Assembly: GCA_002840095.1 (NCBI GenBank)
Contig: PGZL01000006.1
Location: 1 to 64,000, forward strand
Reading direction: 5' to 3'
Source of the DNA: Gammaproteobacteria bacterium HGW-Gammaproteobacteria-1
Lineage (GTDB): Bacteria; Pseudomonadota; Gammaproteobacteria; Thiohalomonadales; Thiohalomonadaceae
DNA length: 64,000 nucleotides
How positions within the stretch are numbered: the stretch's first letter is position 1; every line of letters begins with the position of its first letter. Positions 19,021-27,498 of the stretch are shown one piece after another. The notes beneath the pieces were generated by a model. It was not told where the DNA came from. It did not search any database and saw only the letters and a program-made list of their open reading frames with translations. Made by a program: the position numbers and the translations under genes.

Positions 19021-21751
19021 GGTGGTCCAGCGCGTAGCGCAGATGGGGACGGGTGCCGCTCTTGCGCGCGGTCAGGGCTTGGCCCGCGGCGCTGAAGGTG
19101 CAGCGGGCGGCATTGTCGACTTCCAGTTCCAGCGCCACGTGGGGGGCAAACTCCAGGCGCAGGCCGTGGTCGCTGCGCTCCATGGCGCGCAGCGCCGCGT
19201 TGGCCGAAACCAGGCGCAGGGTCTTGGACGGCGCCGCGGCCAGCACCAGTTCGGCCTCGGCGGCGCCGGCGTGGAGATAGCGCTGGTCGAGGTGTTCGTT
19301 GTAGCCGGCGAGGCCGTTGCTGCGCGCCAGGTCGGGCCGGCCCAGGGCGGCGGGGATGCGCAGCTGGCGCAGATCGTTCAGGCCGCGGATGCGCCAGCCC
19401 GCGGCGCTGCGCGCCACGGTGACGCGGTTGAAGTCGTGCACCTTGCGCACATATTCAGAGGTGTACACCGGCGCCGGCCGCTGCGCCACGGCCCAGCGGT
19501 GCACCTCGTCCAGGGCGGCGAGGGAGGACGGTTTGCTGGCGGCGTAGGTGTGGTAGTAGATGTTGATGGGCTTGAGGCGGCGCGGCGCGTCGGTCATTTC
19601 GAAGGTTTCGATGACGCGGCGGTAGCCGTAGAACGGTCCTTCCCAGTCGTTGGTATAGACGTTTTCGTTCTGGTTCGGCGCGTAGACCTGGAAGTAGTCC
19701 CCCTTCTGCACCCCCAGCGGCGCCACCGAGGTATAGGTGGGCAGGCTGCGGGTCATGACGGTGTCGCCGCCGTTGATGCTGCCCACGCCGGCGCCCACGG
19801 TTTCCGCCAGGGCCTCGATGGTGGGGTTGCAGTTGCCGGTCCAGTGGAACAGGCGCACCTTCTTGCCCGGCGGCGCCAGGCGCGATTCGATGTAGGCGAT
19901 GGAGCCGGCGATCTCGCGGCCCATGTCGAACTGGTAGCCGGGCAGGGGCAGGTTGTAGCCCTCGCTGTCGCCGCCTTCCGCCACCTTGCCCCAGTCGAAG
20001 GGATGGGAGTAGCTGTGGCTGGCGATCTCCACGTGGGGCAACGCCAGGATGTCGCGGGCGATGGCCTCCAGCTGCGGCGACAGCTCCGGGTACAGCCCGG
20101 TGGGTCCGGTCTCGCCCTCGATGATGGAGATGGCCACCGGCAGGCGGTGTTTCTTCAGGATTTCATCGCGCAGCACTTCCGCCGCATAGGGGTTGCCGGG
20201 CAGTTCGGCGCGGCTGGCGAAGCCGTCGCCGTCCATGTGGATGAGCAGCATGCGGCGGCCGCTTTCGGTACTGACGTCGGGCACCGGCATGGGCGGCAGG
20301 CGCAGGGCCTTTTGCATCAGGAAGAAGGGATCGATGGCCCAGCGGTCGCCCGCTTCGCCGGGCTGGGTCACCACGGCGTAGGGATGGAGGGCGTAGCCGC
20401 CCCAGGGGGTGATGGCCGCCGCCACCTGGCGCCGTCCCTGCTCGTCCGCCACCACGGCGAGGGGCGTGCCGGCGCCGATGGCGAGGGGAAAGAAGTTGCT
20501 GCGATCGGGCAGGGGTCGGGTCTCGAAGCCGATGCTGGCGGCGTGTTCCACCAGGGCCAGCTTGCGCACCGGACGCGCCAGATCGTCCCGTTGCAGACCC
20601 AGCTGCGCCAGGGCGCCGGGGTGGCGCAGGAATTCCATGTTGCCCAGCACCAGCACCGGCAGGCCGGCGGCGGTCTGCCGCGCCATCCACTCGGCCAGGC
20701 GCCGCCCCTTGGCCGCGGGCAGGGAGTTCTGCAGCCAGATCACCGCGCCGGCATAGCGGCCGGTGAGCGCGTGGTCCGGCAGGGGGCCGCGGGCGCTGAG
20801 GTATTCCGCGCTGTAGCCGAAGTAATTGAGCGGCATGGCGCCGTACAGCACCACGCTCTCCTTTTCCATCAGCTCGGTTTCGTTTTCGGCGTCGCCGTAC
20901 AGCATCAGCACCTTGCGCGGCATGACCTCGACGGCGCCGACGCCGAGCAGGCTGTGGTCGTGATCGGCCACCCAGGGGATGTAGCCGTGGGCGCGGATCT
21001 TTTCCGCCACCGAGCGCGCCTCCGCCCGCCGTTCCGGCGGCAGGTAGTCGATGACCACCACCGGCAGTTGGTACTCCTTGCGCACCTGATCGAGGCGGCC
21101 GGCGAGCCAGGCGCGGTCCGCCTTGGGCACCGGGCGATAGCCGCCGGTATCGGGGTCGCGGCCGGCGTAGAGCGATTCGGCGGCCACCGCCGCCGCCAGT
21201 TCGTGCACCTGGGGCAGGACTTCGAAGCCGCGGTTGAAGAACAGCCGGGCCTCGGGATAACGCGCCTTGACGGCCCGTATCACGTTGATCAGTCCCGCCT
21301 CCTGCTGGGCGCGCGCATCGGCGTCGGTGGCGTACAGCTGGTAGGAGTCGAGGGTGTCGAGGAAGAAGCCGCGAAAGCCCTGCTGCCACAGCGGGGCGAT
21401 GACATGGTCGACGAAGTAGGCGGGCCAGTGCGGCTGCGACTGGTCGATGACCAGGCTGCCCCAGGCCGGGTTGCTGCCCAGGATCGAGCCGGCCGGCAGC
21501 CGGTTCAGCCAGGCGCGGCCGGGGTCCGCCTCGCCCACGGAGACGTAGGCGAACACCTGGCGGCCGGCCAGCCGTTCCAGTCCGGCGGCGGTGGCGTGTT
21601 CGGGTTCCAGCACCACCCAGTCGAAGGCGTCCAGCTCGTCCCAGGGCGGCTCGGCACCGTAGTAAAAGGCGACGGCCGGCAGGGTGCCGGCCCAGGCGGA
21701 GGAGCAGAGCAGGAACAGCAGGGCGAGGGCGGGAATAACTCTGGCTGTCAC
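18983..21751 (-). CDS. pelA: Pel hydrolase/deacetylase PelA
   Basis: A 922-residue periplasmic enzyme with two activities. The signal peptide covers about residues 1-21. Residues about 25-280 form the GH166 alpha-galactosaminidase-like domain (RGFFLDTLDSYQ; AAESL with Glu192 a candidate catalytic acid). A reductase-like middle domain spans about 280-480. A polysaccharide deacetylase domain follows with HMDGDGF (505-511) and HSYSHPF (579-585) as metal and catalytic motifs, then a beta-rich C-terminus. It partially deacetylates GalNAc-rich Pel and can cleave it. The start is GTG at 21751, overlapping the epimerase stop (GTGA). Confidence 0.95.
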   Translation of the reverse strand: MTARVIPALALLFLLCSSAWAGTLPAVAFYYGAEPPWDELDAFDWVVLEPEHATAAGLERLAGRQVFAYVSVGEADPGRAWLNRLPAGSILGSNPAWGSLVIDQSQPHWPAYFVDHVIAPLWQQGFRGFFLDTLDSYQLYATDADARAQQEAGLINVIRAVKARYPEARLFFNRGFEVLPQVHELAAAVAAESLYAGRDPDTGGYRPVPKADRAWLAGRLDQVRKEYQLPVVVIDYLPPERRAEARSVAEKIRAHGYIPWVADHDHSLLGVGAVEVMPRKVLMLYGDAENETELMEKESVVLYGAMPLNYFGYSAEYLSARGPLPDHALTGRYAGAVIWLQNSLPAAKGRRLAEWMARQTAAGLPVLVLGNMEFLRHPGALAQLGLQRDDLARPVRKLALVEHAASIGFETRPLPDRSNFFPLAIGAGTPLAVVADEQGRRQVAAAITPWGGYALHPYAVVTQPGEAGDRWAIDPFFLMQKALRLPPMPVPDVSTESGRRMLLIHMDGDGFASRAELPGNPYAAEVLRDEILKKHRLPVAISIIEGETGPTGLYPELSPQLEAIARDILALPHVEIASHSYSHPFDWGKVAEGGDSEGYNLPLPGYQFDMGREIAGSIAYIESRLAPPGKKVRLFHWTGNCNPTIEALAETVGAGVGSINGGDTVMTRSLPTYTSVAPLGVQKGDYFQVYAPNQNENVYTNDWEGPFYGYRRVIETFEMTDAPRRLKPINIYYHTYAASKPSSLAALDEVHRWAVAQRPAPVYTSEYVRKVHDFNRVTVARSAAGWRIRGLNDLRQLRIPAALGRPDLARSNGLAGYNEHLDQRYLHAGAAEAELVLAAAPSKTLRLVSANAALRAMERSDHGLRLEFAPHVALELEVDNAARCTFSAAGQALTARKSGTRPHLRYALDHHAAASIEALCVQ

Positions 21752-22662
21752 TGGCCGTGTTCCCACAGGGCGCGCAGCCCCTGGTCCAGCGGCGTCGTCG
21801 CCTTGGCGCCGAACTCCCCCTCCAGGCGCGCGGCCGACATGGCGGAGTGGCGGATGTCGCCGTCGCGGGCCGGGGCGTGGTTGACCACCGGCGTGACCCC
21901 GGCCACCCGGCCCAGGGCCGCGATCAGTTCCAGCAGGGTGCAGCTGGAACCGGTGCCGACGTTGAGCACGCCCTGCGCCGTGCCGGTGAGCGCGGCGAGA
22001 TTGGCGGCGGCCACGTCGCCGACATAGACGAAATCGCGGGTCTGCTGGCCGTCGCCGTGGACGGTGAGCGGGTTGCCGCTGCGCAGGCGATCGACGAACA
22101 CGCTGATGACGCCGGAATAGGGCGATTTGGGATCCTGGCCCGGGCCGTAGACGTTGAAGTAGCGCATGCCCAGGGAGGACAAGCCGTGCAGCTCGCGGTA
22201 CAGGGCGGCGTACTGATCGTTGACCAGCTTTTCCAGGCCGTAGGGCGAGGCCGGCGCGGTGGCCGAGGTTTCGCGCAGCGGCAGTTCCGCCGGCTGGCCG
22301 TACACGGCGGCGCTGGAGGCATAGACGAAACGGCCGACGCCGGCGCACCGTGCCGCGTCCAGCACGCTGATGAAGCCGAGCAGGTTGTCGCGGCAGGAAC
22401 GGATGGGGTCCTCCACCGAGGCTGCCACCGACACCTGGGCGGCGAGGTGCAACACGCGGTCGGTGCCGTCCAGGGCGTCGGTGACGGCGGCGGGGTCGGT
22501 GATGTCACCCACCACTAGGCGCAGGCGCGCATGATCCGGAAGATTTTCCCGCTTGCCGCCGGAGAGATTGTCGAGCACCGTGACCTGATGGCCGCGGTCG
22601 AGCAGGAGGCGTGCAGTGTGTGAACCGATGAAGCCGGCGCCGCCGGTGATGAGCGTATGCAT
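21748..22662 (-). CDS. NAD-dependent UDP-sugar 4-epimerase (PelX/GalE-like)
   Basis: A 304-residue extended short-chain dehydrogenase/reductase. The NAD-binding GGAGFIGSH is at residues 7-15 and the catalytic YGLEK (YxxxK) near residue 142; SSAAVYG upstream supplies the catalytic Ser. As first gene of the pel operon, with four-base overlap to pelA, it most likely makes UDP-GalNAc from UDP-GlcNAc for Pel. This is the role described for PelX in some pseudomonads and for GalE in Gram-positive pel loci. Substrate choice (GalNAc versus Gal) is inferred from context. The start at 22662 is supported by AAGGAAAG about 8 nt upstream. Confidence 0.85.
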   Translation of the reverse strand: MHTLITGGAGFIGSHTARLLLDRGHQVTVLDNLSGGKRENLPDHARLRLVVGDITDPAAVTDALDGTDRVLHLAAQVSVAASVEDPIRSCRDNLLGFISVLDAARCAGVGRFVYASSAAVYGQPAELPLRETSATAPASPYGLEKLVNDQYAALYRELHGLSSLGMRYFNVYGPGQDPKSPYSGVISVFVDRLRSGNPLTVHGDGQQTRDFVYVGDVAAANLAALTGTAQGVLNVGTGSSCTLLELIAALGRVAGVTPVVNHAPARDGDIRHSAMSAARLEGEFGAKATTPLDQGLRALWEHGQ

Positions 22663-22751
22663 GAGGATCTTTCCTTGGTCCCGGAGCCTCCCCACACAAG
22701 CGCCAGGTGCCTGAGCGTGCGGCGGGATGTGTCCTGAGAGGATGGGCGCGA

Positions 22752-22780
22752 ATTGTAGGGGGAGCGGCGATGAATATCAA
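22752..22780 (-). promoter_or_regulatory. predicted sigma70 promoter of the pel operon
   Basis: On the minus strand, TTGATA (22780-22775) is separated by exactly 17 nt from TACAAT (22757-22752). Transcription would begin near 22745 and leave a leader of roughly 80 nt before the epimerase start. No other convincing promoter was seen in the 235-bp divergent region. Confidence 0.6.
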
Positions 22781-22897
22781 TAAAGTGTGCGCTTCGTCAC
22801 GAAACAGGCCCGTGTCCGGCGGCGCCAGTGTGAGCCTGCCCGCGGTTATTCGCAGCGCCCTGGGCGAGGCTCCAGGCATGGGGTCGGCAAGGGAGTG

Positions 22898-23731
22898 ATG
22901 ACGATGCGCGTAGGGAAGGGTTGGGGACTGGTGCTGCTGGCGCTGGCGGCGGGATGCAGCGAGCTGCGGGCGAGTGGCGGTGGAGACGAAGCGGCGGTTC
23001 CGGCCGGATGGTACCGGCCTGCGGTGCATGCCTCGTGGCACTGGCAGCTGAGCGGGACGGTGAACACCGCCCACGACGTGGACGTCTACGTCATCGACCT
23101 GTTCGACAATACGCCGGCGCTGATCGCTGCGCTGCACGGGGCGGGGCGGCGGGTGATCTGCTATTTCTCCGCCGGCTCCTACGAGCACTGGCGTCCCGAC
23201 GCCTGGCGCTATGCCGGCGTCGATTTGGGCAATACCCTGGACGGCTACGCCGATGAACGCTGGGTGGATACCCGCTCCGCCAATGTACGCGCCATCCTGC
23301 GGGCGCGCATGGACCTTGCGGTGGCCAAGGGTTGCGACGGCGTGGAGCCGGACAATGTCGACGGTTATACGCAGGACTCCAGCTTTCCCCTGATGGCGCA
23401 GGACCAGTTGGACTTCAACATCGCCCTGGCCGATGCGGCCCACCAGCGCGGGCTGGCGGTGGCGCTTAAAAACGACGTGGAACAGATCGGTGAACTGCAT
23501 TCCCATTTCGACTTCGCCATCAACGAATCCTGCCACCGCTACCGCGAGTGCCAGACCCTGGCGCCCTTCGTGGACAGCGGCAAGCCGGTGTTCAACGCCG
23601 AATACCAGTCGAAATACGTCACCTCGTCCGCCAACCGCGCCACCCTCTGCGCCGACGCGCGGGCGCGCAACTTCCGCACCCTGGTGCTGCCGAAACGGCT
23701 GAACGACGCCTTCCGCTACAGCTGCGACTGA
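22898..23731 (+). CDS. GH114 endo-alpha-1,4-polygalactosaminidase-like lipoprotein
   Basis: A 277-residue protein of the GH114 family (TIM-barrel alpha-galactosaminidase). Signature blocks are CYFSAGSYEHWRPDAW, GCDGVEPDNVDGY (the EPDN acid motif), VALKNDVEQ and NESCHRY. The N-terminus has a lipobox-like LAAGC, so it is probably an outer-membrane lipoprotein. Enzymes of this family cut alpha-1,4-linked galactosamine polymers. Pel is a partially de-N-acetylated alpha-1,4-GalNAc polymer, and the gene is divergent from the pel operon. A role in trimming or release of Pel is therefore likely, though inferred. ATG at 22898 follows AGGGAG; ATG at 22904 is an alternative. Confidence 0.85.
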   Translation: MTMRVGKGWGLVLLALAAGCSELRASGGGDEAAVPAGWYRPAVHASWHWQLSGTVNTAHDVDVYVIDLFDNTPALIAALHGAGRRVICYFSAGSYEHWRPDAWRYAGVDLGNTLDGYADERWVDTRSANVRAILRARMDLAVAKGCDGVEPDNVDGYTQDSSFPLMAQDQLDFNIALADAAHQRGLAVALKNDVEQIGELHSHFDFAINESCHRYRECQTLAPFVDSGKPVFNAEYQSKYVTSSANRATLCADARARNFRTLVLPKRLNDAFRYSCD

Positions 23732-23757
23732 GCCCGGCGCGGCGTCCCCGCTGAATC

Positions 23758-24324
23758 TCAGGCCGGCGGCGCCAGCAGCAGGCTGTAGCGCACCTGCCCG
23801 GCCTGCTTGCTGCGCGCCAGCTCCCAGCCGGGCGGCAGCGGCGGCTCGCCCAGTTCCTTTTCGTTTTCCACATAGACTCGCGCGCCCGGCGCGAGCCAGC
23901 CGGCGGCGAGGGCCGTCAGACAGGCGGGCAGCAGATCCTTGCGGAAGGGCGGATCGAGAAACACCACGTCGAAGGGTTGCGGCGGGCGTTGCAGGTAGCT
24001 CATGGCGTCGGCCTGGATCACCTGGGCACCAACGGCGCCGAGGAGCTTCAGGTTTTGCTCCAGCTGCGTCACCACGCGCCGATCGCTGTCCACCAGCACC
24101 ACCGCGCCGGCGCCGCGCGACAGCGCCTCCAGCCCCAGCGCGCCGCTGCCGGCGTAGAGGTCGAGACAACGCGCGCCTTCGATGATCGGCGCCAGCCAGT
24201 TGAACAGTGTTTCACGCACCCGGTCGGGGCTGGGGCGCAGCCCTTCCACATCGGGAAAGGCGACGCGGCGGCTGCGCCAGGTGCCGCCGATGATGCGCAG
24301 TTGGTTGGGTCCGTGCCGTGGCAT
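23758..24324 (-). CDS. rsmD: 16S rRNA (guanine(966)-N2)-methyltransferase
   Basis: A 188-residue SAM-dependent methyltransferase that modifies G966 of 16S rRNA in the 30S subunit. It shows the N-terminal RIIGGTWRSRR signature, the SAM-binding DLYAGSGALGLEALSRG and the catalytic DPPF. ATG at 24324 has GAGGA upstream. It follows two M16 peptidase genes on the same strand, as in Pseudomonas. Its usual downstream partner coaD is here 14 kb away, beyond the pel block. Confidence 0.95.
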   Translation of the reverse strand: MPRHGPNQLRIIGGTWRSRRVAFPDVEGLRPSPDRVRETLFNWLAPIIEGARCLDLYAGSGALGLEALSRGAGAVVLVDSDRRVVTQLEQNLKLLGAVGAQVIQADAMSYLQRPPQPFDVVFLDPPFRKDLLPACLTALAAGWLAPGARVYVENEKELGEPPLPPGWELARSKQAGQVRYSLLLAPPA

Positions 24325-24347
24325 GGGATTCCTCGCAAAAAAATTCC

Positions 24348-24543
24348 AACATCCAACGCAGAGACGCAAAGGCGCAGAGAACGCAGAGTTTGCGAATCGG
24401 GGCCCTCACTAGAAGTTGTGGGAGTCCGGCGGCACCCGGGCGATGCCGATCTACAGCCTGGGCCGCCCGATAAATCGGGCTCCCACACCATGAATTTGTT
24501 TTCTCTGCGGCCTCTGCGCCTTTGCGTCTCTGCGTTGGATGTT
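24348..24543. repeat. AACGCAGAG-type inverted-repeat element with inner palindrome
   Basis: The arms (24348-24388 and 24500-24543) are near-perfect inverted copies built from GCAGAGACGC and GCAAAGGCGC units, each beginning ATCCAACG. The 110-bp interior carries a second, weaker inverted repeat (GTGGGAG ... CTCCCAC). It fills the rsmD/M16 gap. Related elements occur at 25899, 36426, 37355 and 38718. Confidence 0.85.
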
Positions 24544-24580
24544 ATGTTTTACAGCCCTGGTACACCTTGGGTGAACAGGA

Positions 24581-25882
24581 TTATTGCCCGTTGCCGACGG
24601 TGACGGTGACCAGGCGTGTCGGATCGACGCGGCGCCGGAAGGCGTCGTGGATCTGTCCCACGGTGACCGCGTTCACCCGCTCGATGAAGCGGTCGAGATA
24701 ATCCAGCGGCAGATCGTAAAAGGCCATCATCGCCAGGTAGCCGGCGATGTCGCTGTTGCTGTCGATGTTGAGCGGGAAGCCGCCGGTGATGTTTTTCTGC
24801 GCCGCCACCAGTTCGTCCGGGGTGGGGCCCACGGCGAGATAGCGCTCCAGCGTGTCGCGCAGCACGGCGAGGGTTTCCGTCACCGAGGCGGTCTTGGTCT
24901 GCGCGCCGATCTGGAACGGTCCGGGCCGGCGCAGGGGCAGGAAGTAGCTGTAAGCGCTGTAGGCCAGGCCGCGCTTTTCGCGCACCTCGTCGGAGATGCG
25001 CGACACCAGGCCGGAGCCGCCGAGGATGTGGTTGCCGACGTAGAGGGCGAAGTAGTCCGGATCGCCGCGGCTCAGCACCGGCTGGCCGAGCAGGATGTGG
25101 GTCTGGCTGGACGGATGCGCGACGTGCACCGTGTCGCCCAGGGCGGGCGCCACCTCCGGCAGCGGCGGCGGTACGCTGCCGGGGGGCAGCCGGCCTGCCA
25201 CGGTTTCGGACAGGATCTCCGCCGCCGTGCGGTTGAGGTCGCCGACGATGACCACGATGGCGTTGCGTCCCATGAAGTAATGGCGGTAATGGGTGAGCAC
25301 GTCGTCGCGGGTGAGGGCCGTCACGCTGGCGGTGGTGCCCAGGGTCGGCCGGGCATAGGGGTGCTCGCCGTACAGCGCCTGGTGGAAGGCGCGGTCGGCC
25401 AGGGCGCCGGGGCTTTGTTCCTGCGCGCGCAGGGCCACCAGGGTGCGGTTGCGCTCGCGCTCGAAGGCGTCGGCCGGGAAGCTGGGCGCCCGCAGCAGCA
25501 GGGCCAGGGTGTCCACCGCCGGTTGCAGCAGGGCGGGGTCGGTAAGGCTGCGCAGGCTGACGCTGATGTTGTCGCGGCTGGCATTGGCGCCGAAGCGGGC
25601 GCCGAGGGCGTCGAAGCGTTCGGCGATGGCGTCGGCGTCGAGGCTGCCGGCACCTTCGGCCAGCAGGCCGGCGGTGAGGCTGGCGACGCCGGGCACCGTA
25701 TCGCGCGCACTGCCGGCGTCGAATACCACCCGGATGTCCACCATCGGCAACTCATGGGCGGCGACGAAGTAGACGCGGGCGCCGTTGGTGGTCTGCCAGT
25801 GCTCGATCTGCGGCAGCGCGGCGGCGAGGCCGGACCAGCACAGCATGATGACGATCAGGGTCTTCTGCATAAACAGTTTCAT
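24581..25882 (-). CDS. M16-family peptidase-like protein, lacking the zinc motif
   Basis: A 433-residue exported protein of the pitrilysin/insulinase fold. The signal peptide is about residues 1-22. The segment expected to hold HXXEH reads ASLTAGLLAEGAG, so the zinc ligands and the catalytic Glu are missing. The C-terminal half keeps the family RGLAYSAYSY-like block (KRGLAYSAYSYFLPL). By analogy with mitochondrial-type and bacterial M16 pairs this is the non-catalytic partner of the upstream HXXEH protein, forming a heterodimeric periplasmic protease. The two are adjacent and co-oriented. Confidence 0.9.
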   Translation of the reverse strand: MKLFMQKTLIVIMLCWSGLAAALPQIEHWQTTNGARVYFVAAHELPMVDIRVVFDAGSARDTVPGVASLTAGLLAEGAGSLDADAIAERFDALGARFGANASRDNISVSLRSLTDPALLQPAVDTLALLLRAPSFPADAFERERNRTLVALRAQEQSPGALADRAFHQALYGEHPYARPTLGTTASVTALTRDDVLTHYRHYFMGRNAIVVIVGDLNRTAAEILSETVAGRLPPGSVPPPLPEVAPALGDTVHVAHPSSQTHILLGQPVLSRGDPDYFALYVGNHILGGSGLVSRISDEVREKRGLAYSAYSYFLPLRRPGPFQIGAQTKTASVTETLAVLRDTLERYLAVGPTPDELVAAQKNITGGFPLNIDSNSDIAGYLAMMAFYDLPLDYLDRFIERVNAVTVGQIHDAFRRRVDPTRLVTVTVGNGQ

Positions 25883-25898
25883 GTCTAAAACCTCATTG

Positions 25899-25965
25899 TC
25901 GCAGAGACGCCGAGTGCGCGGAGGATATTGATCTGACCCTCTGCGCGCTCGGCGTCTCTGTGGCG
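25899..25965. repeat. GCAGAGACGCCGAG inverted repeat
   Basis: A short element between the two M16 genes: left arm GCAGAGACGCCGAGTGCGCG (25901-25920) and an inverted right arm (about 25940-25960) around a 15-nt AT-rich loop. It is related in composition to the AACGCAGAG family. Confidence 0.8.
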
Positions 25966-25976
25966 AATAGTGTTGT

Positions 25977-27371
25977 TCAATGGCGCAGCATGCCGCCTGC
26001 GGGGGCGTGCGGCGCGCTGCCGTCCAGCGGCTGCGGTTCGAGCACGGCGACGGTGAGGTTGTCGTCGACGAAGAATTCGCGCGCCACGGCCATGATCTGC
26101 TCCGGCGTCACCGCGGCGATGCGCTGCGGGTATTCGTCCAGCAGGCGCCAGTCCAGGCCGACGGTTTCCATCACGCCGATCTGCATGGCCTGATAGAACA
26201 CCGAATCCAGCTCATACACCTTGGCCGCGGTCACCTGCGCCTTGATGCGGGCCAGTTCCACCTGGCTCACCGGCTCGCTCTGGAGCCGTTCGATCTGCGC
26301 CTTGAGCGCCTGTTCCAGGGCGGCGACGTCGTGGCCCTGGGCCGGCGTGCCGCCGAAGGTGAACAGGTCGTCGAGGCGGGCGGTGAGGCTGTAGCCGGCG
26401 TCGACGCTGGCGGCGATCTGTTTGCCGCGCATCAGCTCGCGCGGCAGGCGCGCGCTGTCGCCGCCGTCGAGCACTGCGGCCATGACCTCCAGCGCATAGG
26501 GTTTCCACCCTTCGTCTGCCGTCTTCAGGCTCGGCACCTTGTAGCCCATGATGAGCATGGGCAGTTCCGCCGGGGTTTTCACCACGATGCGCCGCTCGCC
26601 CAGCTGCGGCGGCTCGACGCGCGGTTTGGGCGGGGTGAGGGTGCTGGGCTTGAGCGGGCCGTACTGGCGCGCCGCCAGGGCGAAGACCTCCTGCGGCTCC
26701 ACGTCGCCCACCACCACCAGGGCGGCGTTGTTGGGCGCGTACCAGGTCTGGTACCAGCGGCGCAGGTCGTCGGCGGTGAGGTTTTCCAGGTCGTCCATCC
26801 AGCCGATGATGGGATGGCGGTAGGGATTGATCTGCCAGGCGGCGGCGCTGAACTGTTCCCAGGTGAGGGCTTGCGGGTTGTCGTCGGTGCGCAGGCGCCG
26901 CTCCTCCATCACCACCTTCAGCTCCTTGGCGAACTCCTGCGGGTCCAGGGTGAGGTGGCGCATGCGGTCGGCCTCCAGCTCGAAGGCGATGGGCAGGCGG
27001 CTCTTCTCCAGCTGCTGGAAGTAGGCGGTGTAGTCCTGGGCGGTGAAGGCATTTTCGCGGCCGCCCTGCTCGGCGATGAGGCGCGAGAACTCGCCCGCCG
27101 GATGGTCGGGCGTGCCCTTGAACATCATGTGTTCCAGCACGTGGGAGATGCCGGTCAGCCCGTCGTGCTCGTAGCTGCCGCCGACCTTGTACCAGACCTG
27201 GGACACCACCACCGGGGCCCGGTGATCTTCCTTGACGATGACCTTGAGGCCGTTGCCCAGGGTGGTTTCATGCACCGGGCCGACGCTGGTGACGGTGCCC
27301 GGTGCGGTGAGCGTACCGGCGCAGCCGGCCAGCAGGGCGGTGGAAAGCAGGACAACTGTGAGTGATCTCAT
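25977..27371 (-). CDS. M16-family zinc peptidase (catalytic subunit), lipoprotein
   Basis: A 464-residue pitrilysin-family protease. The zinc/catalytic motif HVLEH is intact in GISHVLEHMMFKGT, and the downstream Glu ligand is expected in the ENAFTAQDYTAYF region. The N-terminus is a lipoprotein signal (LLSTALLAGC), so it is anchored facing the periplasm. ATG at 27371 has AAGG 8 nt upstream. It is the first gene of the M16-M16-rsmD group and diverges from ftsY, the arrangement also found in Pseudomonas. It probably degrades small unfolded peptides; substrates are unknown. Confidence 0.92.
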   Translation of the reverse strand: MRSLTVVLLSTALLAGCAGTLTAPGTVTSVGPVHETTLGNGLKVIVKEDHRAPVVVSQVWYKVGGSYEHDGLTGISHVLEHMMFKGTPDHPAGEFSRLIAEQGGRENAFTAQDYTAYFQQLEKSRLPIAFELEADRMRHLTLDPQEFAKELKVVMEERRLRTDDNPQALTWEQFSAAAWQINPYRHPIIGWMDDLENLTADDLRRWYQTWYAPNNAALVVVGDVEPQEVFALAARQYGPLKPSTLTPPKPRVEPPQLGERRIVVKTPAELPMLIMGYKVPSLKTADEGWKPYALEVMAAVLDGGDSARLPRELMRGKQIAASVDAGYSLTARLDDLFTFGGTPAQGHDVAALEQALKAQIERLQSEPVSQVELARIKAQVTAAKVYELDSVFYQAMQIGVMETVGLDWRLLDEYPQRIAAVTPEQIMAVAREFFVDDNLTVAVLEPQPLDGSAPHAPAGGMLRH

Positions 27372-27498
27372 GTTCAGCCTTATTGTTGCTTTGGTGTGCC
27401 GTGGTGTGATGGTAGGATAGCACCGCCCTGCCATCTTGGCGGCGCGCAAAAAGTGACAGCAGCCATCCGCCCAGGTTCCCTACAGACATCCATCCCCC

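Noticed and set aside
18836-22027. Very long plus-strand open frame (over 1000 codons) opposite pelA/pelB
   Set aside because: High GC suppresses stop codons on the antisense strand. The translation is rich in G, A, R and H without domains, and the minus strand carries recognised pel genes.
24348-24543. Small RNA gene between rsmD and the M16 gene
   Set aside because: It is foldable but belongs to a dispersed repeat family, and no promoter was seen. It is annotated as a repeat instead.
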